DNA of 22,548 bases. Origin: DAOTVS01 sp034436375 (GTDB lineage: Bacteria > Chloroflexota > Anaerolineae > SpSt-313). Below, in pieces: positions 7,474 to 16,833 of the stretch. Position numbers and translations under genes: made by a program. The stretch lies in NCBI GenBank assembly GCA_034436375.1, contig DAOTVS010000179.1, positions 1 through 22,548 on the forward strand. Direction: 5' to 3'. The notes beneath the pieces are model-generated. The model made no database searches. It saw only the letters and a list, made by a program, of their open reading frames with translations, and was not told the DNA's origin. How positions within the stretch are numbered: position 1 is the stretch's first letter; each line of letters begins with the position of its first letter.

Positions 7474-8635
7474 CAGGTGGCGAGGATTCCTACGCGTGGC
7501 CGTCGCCCTGGTGGCCGTGGTGGCCGTGGTCGCGATTGCGGGCGTGGGCATACGCATGGTGTTGGGGCATGGAGGCGGGCAGGCGCCCTCAACCCCCGGA
7601 GGGCCGCCGTCATCGGGACCGCAGGTGCGCCAATCGCTGACTCACGTTCTGTTGGGCATCTACCTCTCTTTCCATCAGAAGGAGATCCAGCAGCCGATTG
7701 ACCCCAATGACAAGAGCACCATCAGCTTTAGCGTCTCGCAGGGCGAATCGGCCTCCACGATTGGGCCACGCCTGCAGCAGCAAGGGCTGATCCGGGACGC
7801 AGAGCTTTTCCGCTATCTGGTGCGCTATCGGGGCATCGACAATCAACTCGAGGTGGGCGATTACGAGCTGTCGCGCAGCATGACGATGGAGCAGATCGTG
7901 ACCCAACTGCAGCGCGGCAGCATCAAAATGGTGACGATAACGATCCCCGAGGGCTGGCGCATGGAGCAGATCGCCCAGGCGCTGGCCGACGCCGGCCTGG
8001 GCAAGCAGGAAGACTTTTTGGCCCTGATGCGGCAGAGCGATTACCGCTACACCTGGCTGCAGGACCGGCCCCAAAACGCCCCGCCGGGCCTGGAGGGGTT
8101 CCTCTTCCCCGATACCTATCGGTTCCGTGTCGGCACCAAGCCGGCCGACATCATCGACATCATGCTCAAGAATTTCGATCGGCGAGTGACCCCCCAACTG
8201 CGTCAGGACCTCACCAAGAACGGCCTGAGCTTTTACCAGTCGCTGGTCTTGGCTTCGATTGTAGAGCGGGAAGCTATGCTGGCCGACGAACGGCCGCTCA
8301 TCGCATCGGTGTTCTACCAGCGCCTGGCAATTGGTATGCCTTTGCAGTCTGACCCGACGGTGGTCTATGCCAAGGGCTACGATCAGAGCGCCCATCGGTG
8401 GTGGACGCCCATGCAGGTGGAGGACTCCCAAACGGTCGCATCTCCCTACAACACTTTTCTGAACCCGGGTCTGCCGCCAGGGCCCATCTGCAACCCGGGG
8501 CTAGCGGCGCTCCAGGCTGTGGCCTACCCCTCGCCGACCAGGTATCTCTACTTTGTCGCCAAGGGTGATGGCTCTCACGCTTTTGCTGAAACGTATGAGG
8601 AGCACCTGGAGAACGTCGAAAAGTACCAGCACTGA
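7466..8635 (+). CDS. mltG: Endolytic murein transglycosylase MltG
   Basis: A 389-aa inner-membrane lytic transglycosylase of the YceG family. It cuts nascent glycan strands and so sets their length. It has a single N-terminal membrane helix (about 9-34, VAVALVAVVAVVAIAGVGIR), a Gly/Pro/Ser-rich linker, and a LysM-like subdomain (FSVSQGESASTIGPRLQQQGLI). The YceG catalytic part has SIVERE at 264-269 with the conserved Glu (E267), followed by ASVFYQRL, MPLQSDPTVVYA and YNTFLNPGLPPGPICNPG. Start choice: TTG at 7466 overlaps the ruvX stop by 8 nt. An ATG at 7439 in the same frame would lie deeper inside ruvX and add nine residues. Its downstream partner is the nucleoside phosphorylase, 31 bases away. 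Confidence 0.92.
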   Translation: MSNRWRGFLRVAVALVAVVAVVAIAGVGIRMVLGHGGGQAPSTPGGPPSSGPQVRQSLTHVLLGIYLSFHQKEIQQPIDPNDKSTISFSVSQGESASTIGPRLQQQGLIRDAELFRYLVRYRGIDNQLEVGDYELSRSMTMEQIVTQLQRGSIKMVTITIPEGWRMEQIAQALADAGLGKQEDFLALMRQSDYRYTWLQDRPQNAPPGLEGFLFPDTYRFRVGTKPADIIDIMLKNFDRRVTPQLRQDLTKNGLSFYQSLVLASIVEREAMLADERPLIASVFYQRLAIGMPLQSDPTVVYAKGYDQSAHRWWTPMQVEDSQTVASPYNTFLNPGLPPGPICNPGLAALQAVAYPSPTRYLYFVAKGDGSHAFAETYEEHLENVEKYQH

Positions 8636-8666
8636 GGGGCAGGCTTGTGCATGGGAGGCGTGGCCG

Positions 8667-9974
8667 ATGCGAGCAGTGGACATTATCGCCAAGAAGCGCG
8701 ATGGTGAGGCGCTGACGCGGGAAGAGATCGACTTTTTCATTGCCGGGTACACGCAGGGCACCATCCCCGACTATCAGGCGGCGGCCTGGCTGATGGCCAT
8801 CTTGTTGCGTGGCATGACGGCGCGCGAAGCAACGGACCTCACGCTGGCCATGGCCCAATCGGGCCAAACGCTCTCGCTGCAAGACGTGGCGCCCGTGGTG
8901 GCCGATAAGCACTCGACGGGCGGTGTGGGTGACAAGACTACCCTGGTGGTGGCGCCCCTGGTGGCTGCAGCCGGCCTGACGGTGGCCAAGATGTCGGGGC
9001 GGGGGCTGGGCTTTACCGGCGGCACACTGGACAAACTGGAATCGATCCCGGGGCTGGAGGTCAACCTGAGCACGGGCCGCTTCCTGGAGCAGGTGAGGCG
9101 CATTGGCGTGGCCGTGGCCGGGCAGACTCAAGACCTGGCGCCCGCCGACGGCAAGCTCTATGCTCTGCGCGACGTGACGGCGACGGTGCCGAGTATCCCC
9201 TTGATTGCCAGCTCGATCATGAGCAAGAAGATCGCAGCTGGTGCAGGCGTGATCGTGCTCGACGTCAAGGTGGGCCGGGGGGCCTTTATGAAGACGCTCG
9301 AGAGCGCGCGCACGCTTTCGCAGCTGATGGTAGAGGTTGGCCGGGGCGTGGGCCGGCAGGTGATGGCGGTGCTCTCGCCCATGGATCAGCCCCTGGGCAA
9401 TGCAGTGGGGAACGCCCTGGAAGTGCATGAGGCGATTGCCACGCTGCACGGGCAGGGACCGGGCGATTTCCGCGCGCATTGCCTGCTGATCGCTTCCTAC
9501 ATGTTGCTTTTGGGTGGGCGCACGGGAGACCTGGAGGCGGCGCGGGCCCTGGCGGAAGAGACGTTGAGCTCCGGCCGGGCGTTGGCGCGCTTCGCCGATC
9601 TGGTGCGCGCCCAGGGGGGCGACGAGCGGGCGGTGACGGACCCTGCCGCCGTGTTGCCGCGGGCGCCAGTCATCGCCCCTGTCATGGCCCCGCAGAGTGG
9701 CTATGTGGCGCAGCTCGATGCCGGGCAGATCGGCCTGGCGACCGTACGGCTGGGCGCGGGCCGCGAGCGCAAGGGCGAGCCTGTGGATTTGCGGGTGGGG
9801 TTTGTGTTCCACAAGAAGGTGGGCGACCGGGTGCAGGAGGGCGAGGCGCTCTTCACTGTGCACGCGGCCGACCAGGAGCACTGGGCGCAGGCGGCACGGG
9901 AGGGGTTGGCGGCCTATGCCTGGAGCCGTGAGCCTGTCGCGGCGCCGCCTCTCATGTATGAGGTGATAGAGTAA
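8667..9974 (+). CDS. pdp: Pyrimidine-nucleoside phosphorylase (thymidine phosphorylase family)
   Basis: A 435-aa cytoplasmic enzyme that splits thymidine/uridine with phosphate to give the base and (deoxy)ribose-1-phosphate in nucleoside salvage. The phosphate/cation loop KHSTGGVGDKTTL is at 81-93. The family signature starts at 110 as SGRGLGFTGGTLDKLE; the position after GLG is Phe where many homologues have His. SSIMSKKIAAG and DVKVGRGAFMK form the base and metal region, and the C-terminal domain ends with VGDRVQEGEALFTVHA. Length is normal for the family. The start is ATG 8667 with GGGAGG about seven bases upstream; earlier in-frame starts lie within mltG. It is the last gene of the operon, and a strong hairpin terminator follows. 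Whether it is uridine/thymidine general or thymidine specific cannot be decided from sequence. Confidence 0.93.
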   Translation: MRAVDIIAKKRDGEALTREEIDFFIAGYTQGTIPDYQAAAWLMAILLRGMTAREATDLTLAMAQSGQTLSLQDVAPVVADKHSTGGVGDKTTLVVAPLVAAAGLTVAKMSGRGLGFTGGTLDKLESIPGLEVNLSTGRFLEQVRRIGVAVAGQTQDLAPADGKLYALRDVTATVPSIPLIASSIMSKKIAAGAGVIVLDVKVGRGAFMKTLESARTLSQLMVEVGRGVGRQVMAVLSPMDQPLGNAVGNALEVHEAIATLHGQGPGDFRAHCLLIASYMLLLGGRTGDLEAARALAEETLSSGRALARFADLVRAQGGDERAVTDPAAVLPRAPVIAPVMAPQSGYVAQLDAGQIGLATVRLGAGRERKGEPVDLRVGFVFHKKVGDRVQEGEALFTVHAADQEHWAQAAREGLAAYAWSREPVAAPPLMYEVIE

Positions 9975-9980
9975 AGGAAG

Positions 9981-10021
9981 AGACCTGACAGGTTTTCGGA
10001 AACCTGTCAGGTCTGTTTGTT
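9981..10021 (+). terminator. Perfect 15-bp hairpin with U-rich tail between convergent genes
   Basis: AGACCTGACAGGTTT (9981-9995), a TCGG loop, and the exact complement AAACCTGTCAGGTCT (10000-10014), followed by GTTTGTT. It sits seven bases after the pdp stop and twelve bases before the stop of the convergent glycosyltransferase. It can end the plus-strand operon and may also block read-through from the other side, although the minus-strand tail (CTTCCTTTACTC) is less U-rich. Confidence 0.8.
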
Positions 10022-10025
10022 CATG

Positions 10026-11222
10026 CTACCAATCCGCTTTGGCTCGCTCGGCCACCACGCGTTCGTAGGTGCTGAGCGTGTGACGGGCGATGATGGGCCA
10101 GTTGTACTCTTCGAGGACGACCCGGTAGGCGTTCTCGGCCCGCTGGCGCGCCCAATCGGGGCGGCTGAGGGTGTGGACGATGCCCCAGGCGAGCGAATCG
10201 GGGTTGTTGGGGTAGACGGTAATGCCTGTCTCGGCGTGCTTGACGACTTCGGCCAGGCCGCCGACCTCGCTCACGACCACCGGTGTGCGCGCCGCCATGG
10301 CCTGCAGGGCGACGATGCCGAACGGCTCGTAGAGGCTCGGGAAGACGGCGCAGCTGGCCACACAATAGAGCCGGTCACGGGCCTCATCGGGGATAAAGCC
10401 GGTAAAGAGTATTTTGTCGGCCACCCCCAGGTCCGAGGCGCGCTGGCGCAGCTCATTGACATAACCGCCGGTGCCCGCAATGACGAACTTGGCGCGCGGA
10501 AAATCGCGCAGCACTCGCGGCACGGCCTCCACGAGCACGCCCGTGCCCTTTTCATAGACTACCCGCCCGATGTTAAAGACAATCTCTTCTTCTGGCAGGG
10601 CGTACATGCCACGGAAGGCGGTGAGGTCCTCCTCGCGACAGGCGGCAAAGCGGGTCACATCGACGCCGTTGGGGATTACATCCACCTTGTCGGCGGGCAC
10701 CTGGAAAAAGCTGCCCACTTCGTACGCCATATACCGGCTGGCGCAGATGACCCGCCAGGCTTCGTAGGTAAGCCACCATTCGACGTTGTGGATCGCCTGT
10801 GAGATCTCACCATGCAGATCGCCCCGGTTGCGGCCCCGCTCAGTGGCATGAATGGTGGCAATAAGGGGCACCTTGTAGCTGCGCTTGAGAGCCACTGGGG
10901 CAAAGGCCGCCAGCCAGTCGTGGGCGTGCAGCAGGTCAAAGGGGCCCACGGTGCGCCACAGATTCTCGGCGTGCTCCTCCATCACCAGGTTGGTCTGCCA
11001 GGCGGCGGTGTGGATGTTGGGCGCCTCGAAGGTGGGCGGGTCCACCCGGTGGATGGTATAGTTGGGCCCCTGCTCCTCGCTCGGCCCGCCGGCCCAGCGC
11101 GGCGTGATCAGGTGCACGTCGACCCCCAGTGCGCCGAGGGCGGGCACCAGGTTGGCGACATGCTCGCCGAGGCCCCCGACGACGTGAGGAGGATATTCCC
11201 AGGAAAACATTAGAACGCGCAT
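10026..11222 (-). CDS. Family 4 glycosyltransferase (glycogen-synthase-like)
   Basis: A 398-aa GT-B fold retaining glycosyltransferase. The N-terminal donor/acceptor loop MFSWEYPPHVVGGLGEHV (5-22), with its Lys/Gly-type GGLGE, and LLHAHDW (97-103) resemble glycogen/starch synthase-like GT4/GT5 proteins. The C-terminal nucleotide-sugar domain has DVIPNGVD (181-188), FNIGRVVYEKG and VVVSEVGGLAE. The family EX7E motif reads E299-PFGIVALQ307, so the second Glu is Gln. The sugar donor and product are unknown; it could be a synthase of storage glucan or another polysaccharide. The start ATG at 11222 fits the family N-terminus (MRVLMFSWEYPP), with AAGGAG unusually far (12 bases) upstream. It is the last gene of the uvrB operon, 44 bases after the radical SAM gene with a hairpin in between. 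Confidence 0.85.
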   Translation of the reverse strand: MRVLMFSWEYPPHVVGGLGEHVANLVPALGALGVDVHLITPRWAGGPSEEQGPNYTIHRVDPPTFEAPNIHTAAWQTNLVMEEHAENLWRTVGPFDLLHAHDWLAAFAPVALKRSYKVPLIATIHATERGRNRGDLHGEISQAIHNVEWWLTYEAWRVICASRYMAYEVGSFFQVPADKVDVIPNGVDVTRFAACREEDLTAFRGMYALPEEEIVFNIGRVVYEKGTGVLVEAVPRVLRDFPRAKFVIAGTGGYVNELRQRASDLGVADKILFTGFIPDEARDRLYCVASCAVFPSLYEPFGIVALQAMAARTPVVVSEVGGLAEVVKHAETGITVYPNNPDSLAWGIVHTLSRPDWARQRAENAYRVVLEEYNWPIIARHTLSTYERVVAERAKADW

Positions 11223-11241
11223 ACGGACAAATCACTCCTTA

Positions 11242-11266
11242 GAGGGAGCGGGTCTCAGACCCGCCC
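11242..11266 (-). repeat. Intercistronic palindrome (GGGTCT-G-AGACCC core)
   Basis: On the minus strand the gap between the radical SAM stop and the glycosyltransferase start holds a GGGGCGGGTCT arm, a single central G, then AGACCCGCTCCC. This is an 11-bp stem with one G-T wobble. No U-run follows, so it is more likely an mRNA-processing or stability hairpin, or a dispersed palindrome, than a full terminator. Confidence 0.6.
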
Positions 11267-12198
11267 CTACACTTCCGCGGATTCGCAATCTTGTTGCCAG
11301 CCGTTGACCAGGCCGGCCTGGACAAAGGCGTCTAGCGCCTCTTCATATTCCTCGTCCGTCGCTTTGCGGCCAAGGACGGGATCCCCGACGGCTTTGTGCG
11401 CCGGGAAATACTGGTTCATGATGCTCACATGGATCGCCGGCGACAGGTGCTCTGCCAGCCAACGGGCGACCTCGCGGCTGCCGCTCAGGCCGCCGGGCAG
11501 CACCAGGTGGCGGACGATCATCCCGCGCACGGCCAGCCCGTTCTCATCGAGCACCAGGTCCGGGCCGACCTGGCGGAGCATCTCCTGCAGGGCGGCGCGG
11601 TTGGCCTCGACATAATCCGGAAAGCCGGAAAGGCGCCGGGCGATGCCGCTATCGGCGTATTTCGCGTCGGGCAGGTAGATGTCGACGATATCCTCCAGCA
11701 GGCGCAGGGTCTCGACCGCCTCAAAGCCGCTGGTGTTGTAGAGGATGGGCAGGCGAAACCCCTGGGGGATCGCAATCTCCAGCGCGGCCAAGACCTGGGG
11801 CACAAACTGGGTGCCCGTCACCAGGTTGATGTTGTGGCAGCCCTTGGCCTGCAGCTCGAGCATCATGCCGGCCAACTCCTCAAGGGAAAAGTCTTGCCCC
11901 ACACCCAGCTGGCTGATGGGATAGTTCTGGCAGAAAAGGCAGGCGCCGGTGCAGCCAGAGAAGAAGATCGTGCCCGAGCCCCGGACGCCGCTGATGGGCG
12001 GCTCCTCCCAGATGTGACGGTTCCAACTGGCCACGCGCGGGCGCGGGCCCGAGCGGCAGACCCCAAGCTGCCCCGCCAGCCGGTTGACCCCACAGCGGCG
12101 AGGGCAGAGGGTGCACGACTGCAGAATGGCCTGGGCCGCCTTTACCCGGTGCGCCAGCTCTCCACTGTCATATAGATGAAGGTAGGAAGGGTGCAAGC

Positions 12199-12202
<4 letters not shown>
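11267..12202 (-). CDS. Radical SAM protein, PflA/PflX-like
   Basis: A 311-aa iron-sulfur protein. FSGCTGACLFCQN at 81-93 gives the radical SAM CxxxCxxC cluster (C84, C88, C91), which reductively cleaves S-adenosylmethionine. Four further cysteines lie before it in CTLCPRRC (C30, C33, C37) and GVC (C49). This arrangement is seen in the PflX/AmmeMemoRadiSam-like subgroup related to pyruvate-formate-lyase activating enzymes. Later segments include NINLVTGTQFVPQ, LYNTSGFE, DIYLPDAKY and VRHLVLPGG, typical of that group. No glycyl-radical enzyme or Memo/AMMECR1 partner is in the window, so the target is unknown. The start ATG 12202 overlaps the uvrB stop in an ATGA junction, with GGAAGGGG just upstream inside uvrB, implying coupled translation. 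A longer frame extending to 12250 inside uvrB is rejected. Confidence 0.85.
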
Positions 12203-14235
<2,033 letters not shown>

Positions 14236-14269
14236 TCAACACATCCATGGGTGCAAGCCGGCCTCCTTG

Positions 14270-14743
14270 TCAGTGTATCAGCCCCCCGAGGACGGATTGC
14301 CAGAAAAAGCCGTTTTGGAGGGCCAGGAAAACCTGCATGGCGGGCTTGCTCTCTTCCTGCAGAGTGTGGTAGGTGGCCGGGAAGGTCACTGCGCTCACGA
14401 CCACGGCCAGGATGAACGTGGTCGGCTGCACGTTAAAGGCGATGCCCTGCTGGTAGCCGTCGTACCACTGTTTGGCAATCACGCCGATCATGCCGGCAGC
14501 GTACAGCACCAGCGGCCAGACGTTTTGCTGTGACAGCAGCGCTCCCGCCGTCGTAGCGGGCGGCACTGACTGGGCAGGGGGCGTCTCTGCCGGTGGGGGC
14601 GTATCGGCCTGCGGCACTGGCGGCGTCGTTGCAGTGGTCGCTGTCGCGGGCGCTGGGGCCCATCTGGGCAAACTGCGAGCGCCGCGTATGGGCGCACGAA
14701 GGTCAAAGTAATCGAGGACGCGTTTGCTAAGCGGGGATGCCAT
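14270..14743 (-). CDS. Hypothetical membrane protein with Pro/Thr-rich linker
   Basis: I do not recognise a family. The 157-aa product has a basic N-terminus (MASPLSKR), a low-complexity Pro/Ala/Thr linker at ~27-66, a membrane helix at ~75-91 (WPLVLYAAGMIGVIA) and a second at ~108-124 (TTFILAVVVSAVTF). A third hydrophobic stretch lies at ~136-156. The start ATG 14743 has GGAGG five bases upstream; an extension to 14755 has no such site. It heads the uvrB operon, with the stop 34 bases from the uvrB start, and a promoter with a perfect TATAAT lies upstream. The Pro-rich linker suggests the N-terminal ~25 residues are tethered away from the membrane part. No functional link to DNA repair can be read from the sequence. 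Confidence 0.7.
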   Translation of the reverse strand: MASPLSKRVLDYFDLRAPIRGARSLPRWAPAPATATTATTPPVPQADTPPPAETPPAQSVPPATTAGALLSQQNVWPLVLYAAGMIGVIAKQWYDGYQQGIAFNVQPTTFILAVVVSAVTFPATYHTLQEESKPAMQVFLALQNGFFWQSVLGGLIH

Positions 14744-14811
14744 GGTACCCTCCACGGATGAGCCGCTGTTTTATGCGGTTGTGCTGCATCAACTCACCAC
14801 ACTCTGAGTCG

Positions 14812-14840
14812 ATTATAGCATACTCATGCCTTCGCTGCAA
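14812..14840 (-). promoter_or_regulatory. Promoter for the membrane protein-uvrB-radical SAM-glycosyltransferase operon
   Basis: On the minus strand, TTGCAG (14840-14835) and a perfect TATAAT (14817-14812) are separated by 17 bp. Transcription would start near 14805, about 60 nt before the ATG at 14743. No LexA-type (SOS) operator of a form I know is evident around it. Confidence 0.6.
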
Positions 14841-15157
14841 TGAAATCGGACGCCAGCGCCAGGGTGCAGGTCATTCCAGGGTAACCTGCGATAGCATTGT
14901 CACGCTGAGTGTTGCAGGGCCCATGGGCCCCGTCAGCATGCATGACATGCGGAGCGCCGCCTGCCAGGCGGCCAGGGGCCGGGGCGGGCCGCCGGCGCTC
15001 CATGTGCCGGCCAAGGCTCTGATCGCTGACAGGGCTCTCGTGAGAGTCCTGGGCCACTCGGGGGGATAGTTCTAATGGCAATACCTTTCAAATAAGGAGC
15101 GAGACTGAAGTACTTCTGCGGGCATACCCGGTTGCGCGCTCGAGCAGGGCCACCCGG
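14841..15157. other. Non-coding stretch with small palindromes
   Basis: I see no credible gene here; short open frames on both strands lack ribosome sites and family resemblance. It contains a 14-bp perfect palindrome GGGCCCATGGGCCC (14917-14930) and a hairpin AGGGCTCTC/GAGAGTCCT with one G-T pair (15031-15050). Confidence 0.5.
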
Positions 15158-15287
15158 GGCTGAAGCCATCGGGCTCAGAGCGGCGAAGCCCCCTTCGGGG
15201 CTTGTGCTAGAGCATTCCTTGGTGCTCAAGCCAACCTGCTCTCACACGAGCCCGCAGGGCTTTCTTCTCAGCCCGACGGCTTCAGCC
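15158..15287. repeat. 130-bp imperfect palindromic element (MITE/REP-like)
   Basis: The ends are inverted: GGCTGAAGCCATCGGGCTCAG (first 20 bases at 15158-15177) matches the complement of 15267-15287 at 19 of 21 positions. Inside are a 7-bp hairpin AAGCCCC-CTTC-GGGGCTT (15186-15203), a GAGCA/TGCTC hairpin (15210-15227) and an AGCCC/GGGCT hairpin (15249-15261). No open frame for a transposase is present. This looks like a mobile or dispersed non-autonomous repeat, but only one copy is in the window. Confidence 0.6.
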
Positions 15288-15300
15288 TTGGGTCCCCTTG

Positions 15301-15322
15301 CTCAGACTCTACTCAGACTCTA
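15301..15322. repeat. Tandem direct repeat, 2 x 11 bp
   Basis: CTCAGACTCTA occurs twice with no gap (15301-15311 and 15312-15322). It lies between the palindromic element and the promoter of the URO-D-like gene. Confidence 0.85.
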
Positions 15323-15341
15323 CCCGCGCCGATACGTGCAG

Positions 15342-15369
15342 TTGACCCTTTTGCTGAGGCTCCTACAAT
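15342..15369 (+). promoter_or_regulatory. Sigma70-type promoter for the URO-D-like gene
   Basis: TTGACC (15342-15347) and TACAAT (15364-15369) are separated by 16 bp. Transcription would start near 15376, about 38 nt before the ATG at 15414. A second TACAAT at 15392-15397 has no good -35 partner. Confidence 0.6.
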
Positions 15370-15413
15370 AGAGTGAACAGGCTACTGGCTGTACAATGAG
15401 GAAAGGATGTGCT

Positions 15414-16649
15414 ATGAAGGTCACCCCGCAAGAACGAACCTTGCTAAGGGAGCTGGCCAGCCGGGTCGCCGAGATCGCGGCGCTGCCGGTGCAGCAGGAG
15501 ACGATCGCGCTCTGGAAGGCGCTGAACGGCCTCAAGCCGGTGCGGCCGATGGTGGCGATCGACCAGGTCTGCTGGCATGAGATGAACGTGGACGACGAGC
15601 TGACGCTGCGCACCGAGAGCCCCTTCTGCCGCGACCTGGAGACCCGGTTGCGCCGCACCCTGTATGCCTGGAAGTACATGCGCGCCGATATGGTCGTCGA
15701 GCCGGTCATCGAGGTCGGCAAGATCATCCGCAGCACGGGCCTGGGCATCGAGACGGTGGAGCGGACGGCGGTGCTCGACCCGGAGAACGATGTGGTGGGC
15801 CATGCCTACATCGACCAGCTCAAGACGGAAGAAGACATCCAGAGGATCCACACGCCCGAGCTGACGCTGGACGAACAGGCGACGGCTGAGGTTGAGGAAG
15901 CTGCGCACGGGATCTTTGACGGCATTCTGCAGGTGCGGATGCAGGGGATGCTGCCTGGCTTTGCCCCCTGGGACGTCATTACCACCTGGCACAGCCCAGA
16001 GAGCATCCTCTTCGACCTGGGGACCCGGCCCGAGTTCATGCACCGGGTGATGGCGCGGCTGACCGACGCCTATTTGGGCATGCTCGATCAGGCGGAGGAG
16101 AAGGGGCTCTTGGGGCACAGCCAAGCCACCATCCACTGTACCGGCGCGTTTACCGACGAGCTGCCTGCACCCGGCTTTGAGCCGCGCCGCCCGCGGGCGC
16201 GCGACTTGTGGACCTATGGCATGGCCCAGATCTTTGCCGGCGTGTCGCCCACCATGCACCAGGAGTTTGAGCTGGCCTATGCCGCGCGCTGGTATGAGCG
16301 GTTCGGCCTGGTCTATTATGGTTGCTGTGAGCCGCTGGATGGCAAGATCGATATCATCAAGCGCATCCCGCATGTGCGCAAGGTCTCGATGAGCCCTTGG
16401 GTGAATGTGGAAAGGGGCGCGGAGCGGATCGGCAGAGACCTGGTTTTCTCGCGCAAGCCCAGCCCGGCTTTCCTGGCCGACGCCTGGAACCCGGAGGCCG
16501 TGCGGCGGGATTTGCAGGCGACGCGCGACGCCTGCGCCTGCTATGGGTGCCCGCTGGAGTTTATCCTGAAGGATATCAGCACCGTCGGTTATCGGCCGCA
16601 GCGGCTGTGGGAGTGGGCAGATATCGCGATGGGGGTGGCCAAGGGGTAA
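15414..16649 (+). CDS. URO-D/MetE-superfamily protein, methyltransferase-like
   Basis: A 411-aa cytoplasmic protein that resembles the uroporphyrinogen decarboxylase / cobalamin-independent methionine synthase superfamily, as used by corrinoid-dependent methyltransferases (MtaA-like). The resemblance is in the barrel segments PGFAPWDVITTWHSPESI (181-198) and YYGCCEPLD (301-309), which may supply a metal-binding Cys pair. It extends to IPHVRKVSMSPWVNVERGA (318-336) and FSRKPSPA (345-352). True HemE proteins differ, so haem synthesis is unlikely. The substrate is unknown and no corrinoid protein gene is adjacent. The start is ATG 15414 with AGGAAAGG seven bases upstream; an ATG at 15396 in frame overlaps a -10-like box and lacks a ribosome site. 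It is followed on the same strand by the DUF4091 gene after 184 bases. Confidence 0.65.
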   Translation: MKVTPQERTLLRELASRVAEIAALPVQQETIALWKALNGLKPVRPMVAIDQVCWHEMNVDDELTLRTESPFCRDLETRLRRTLYAWKYMRADMVVEPVIEVGKIIRSTGLGIETVERTAVLDPENDVVGHAYIDQLKTEEDIQRIHTPELTLDEQATAEVEEAAHGIFDGILQVRMQGMLPGFAPWDVITTWHSPESILFDLGTRPEFMHRVMARLTDAYLGMLDQAEEKGLLGHSQATIHCTGAFTDELPAPGFEPRRPRARDLWTYGMAQIFAGVSPTMHQEFELAYAARWYERFGLVYYGCCEPLDGKIDIIKRIPHVRKVSMSPWVNVERGAERIGRDLVFSRKPSPAFLADAWNPEAVRRDLQATRDACACYGCPLEFILKDISTVGYRPQRLWEWADIAMGVAKG

Positions 16650-16833
16650 GTGCGCGCCGCCGTGGAGCGGTTTGGCGCTCTGCGCGGGGTGGAGGCAAAG
16701 TCGTTACTACGACACCGGGCGAGGGGCCGTGCCTCAAGTGCGCCTGTGCGGGGAGCATGGCGGGGTAGAATCCTGCCCTACGATATTGGGCGAGTGTCAG
16801 GCCCAACCCTCTCTCTATACCAAAGGAGTCTCA
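16650..16833 (+). other. Intergenic leader before the DUF4091 gene
   Basis: No gene. It contains one perfect 6-bp inverted repeat TTGGGC (16786-16791) / GCCCAA (16801-16806) with a 9-base loop, placed 27 bases before the ATG. No convincing promoter pair is seen, so the DUF4091 gene may be co-transcribed with the URO-D-like gene. Confidence 0.4.

Noticed and set aside
8298..9881. 527-codon minus-strand frame opposite mltG/pdp
   Set aside because: Antisense shadow of well-identified genes; composition is that of GC-rich reverse frames.
15301..15322. Tandem repeat considered as a CRISPR remnant
   Set aside because: Only two contiguous 11-bp copies with no spacers and no cas genes.
14737..15371. 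Several short open frames on both strands in the large gap
   Set aside because: They overlap palindromes and promoters, have no ribosome sites and resemble nothing.
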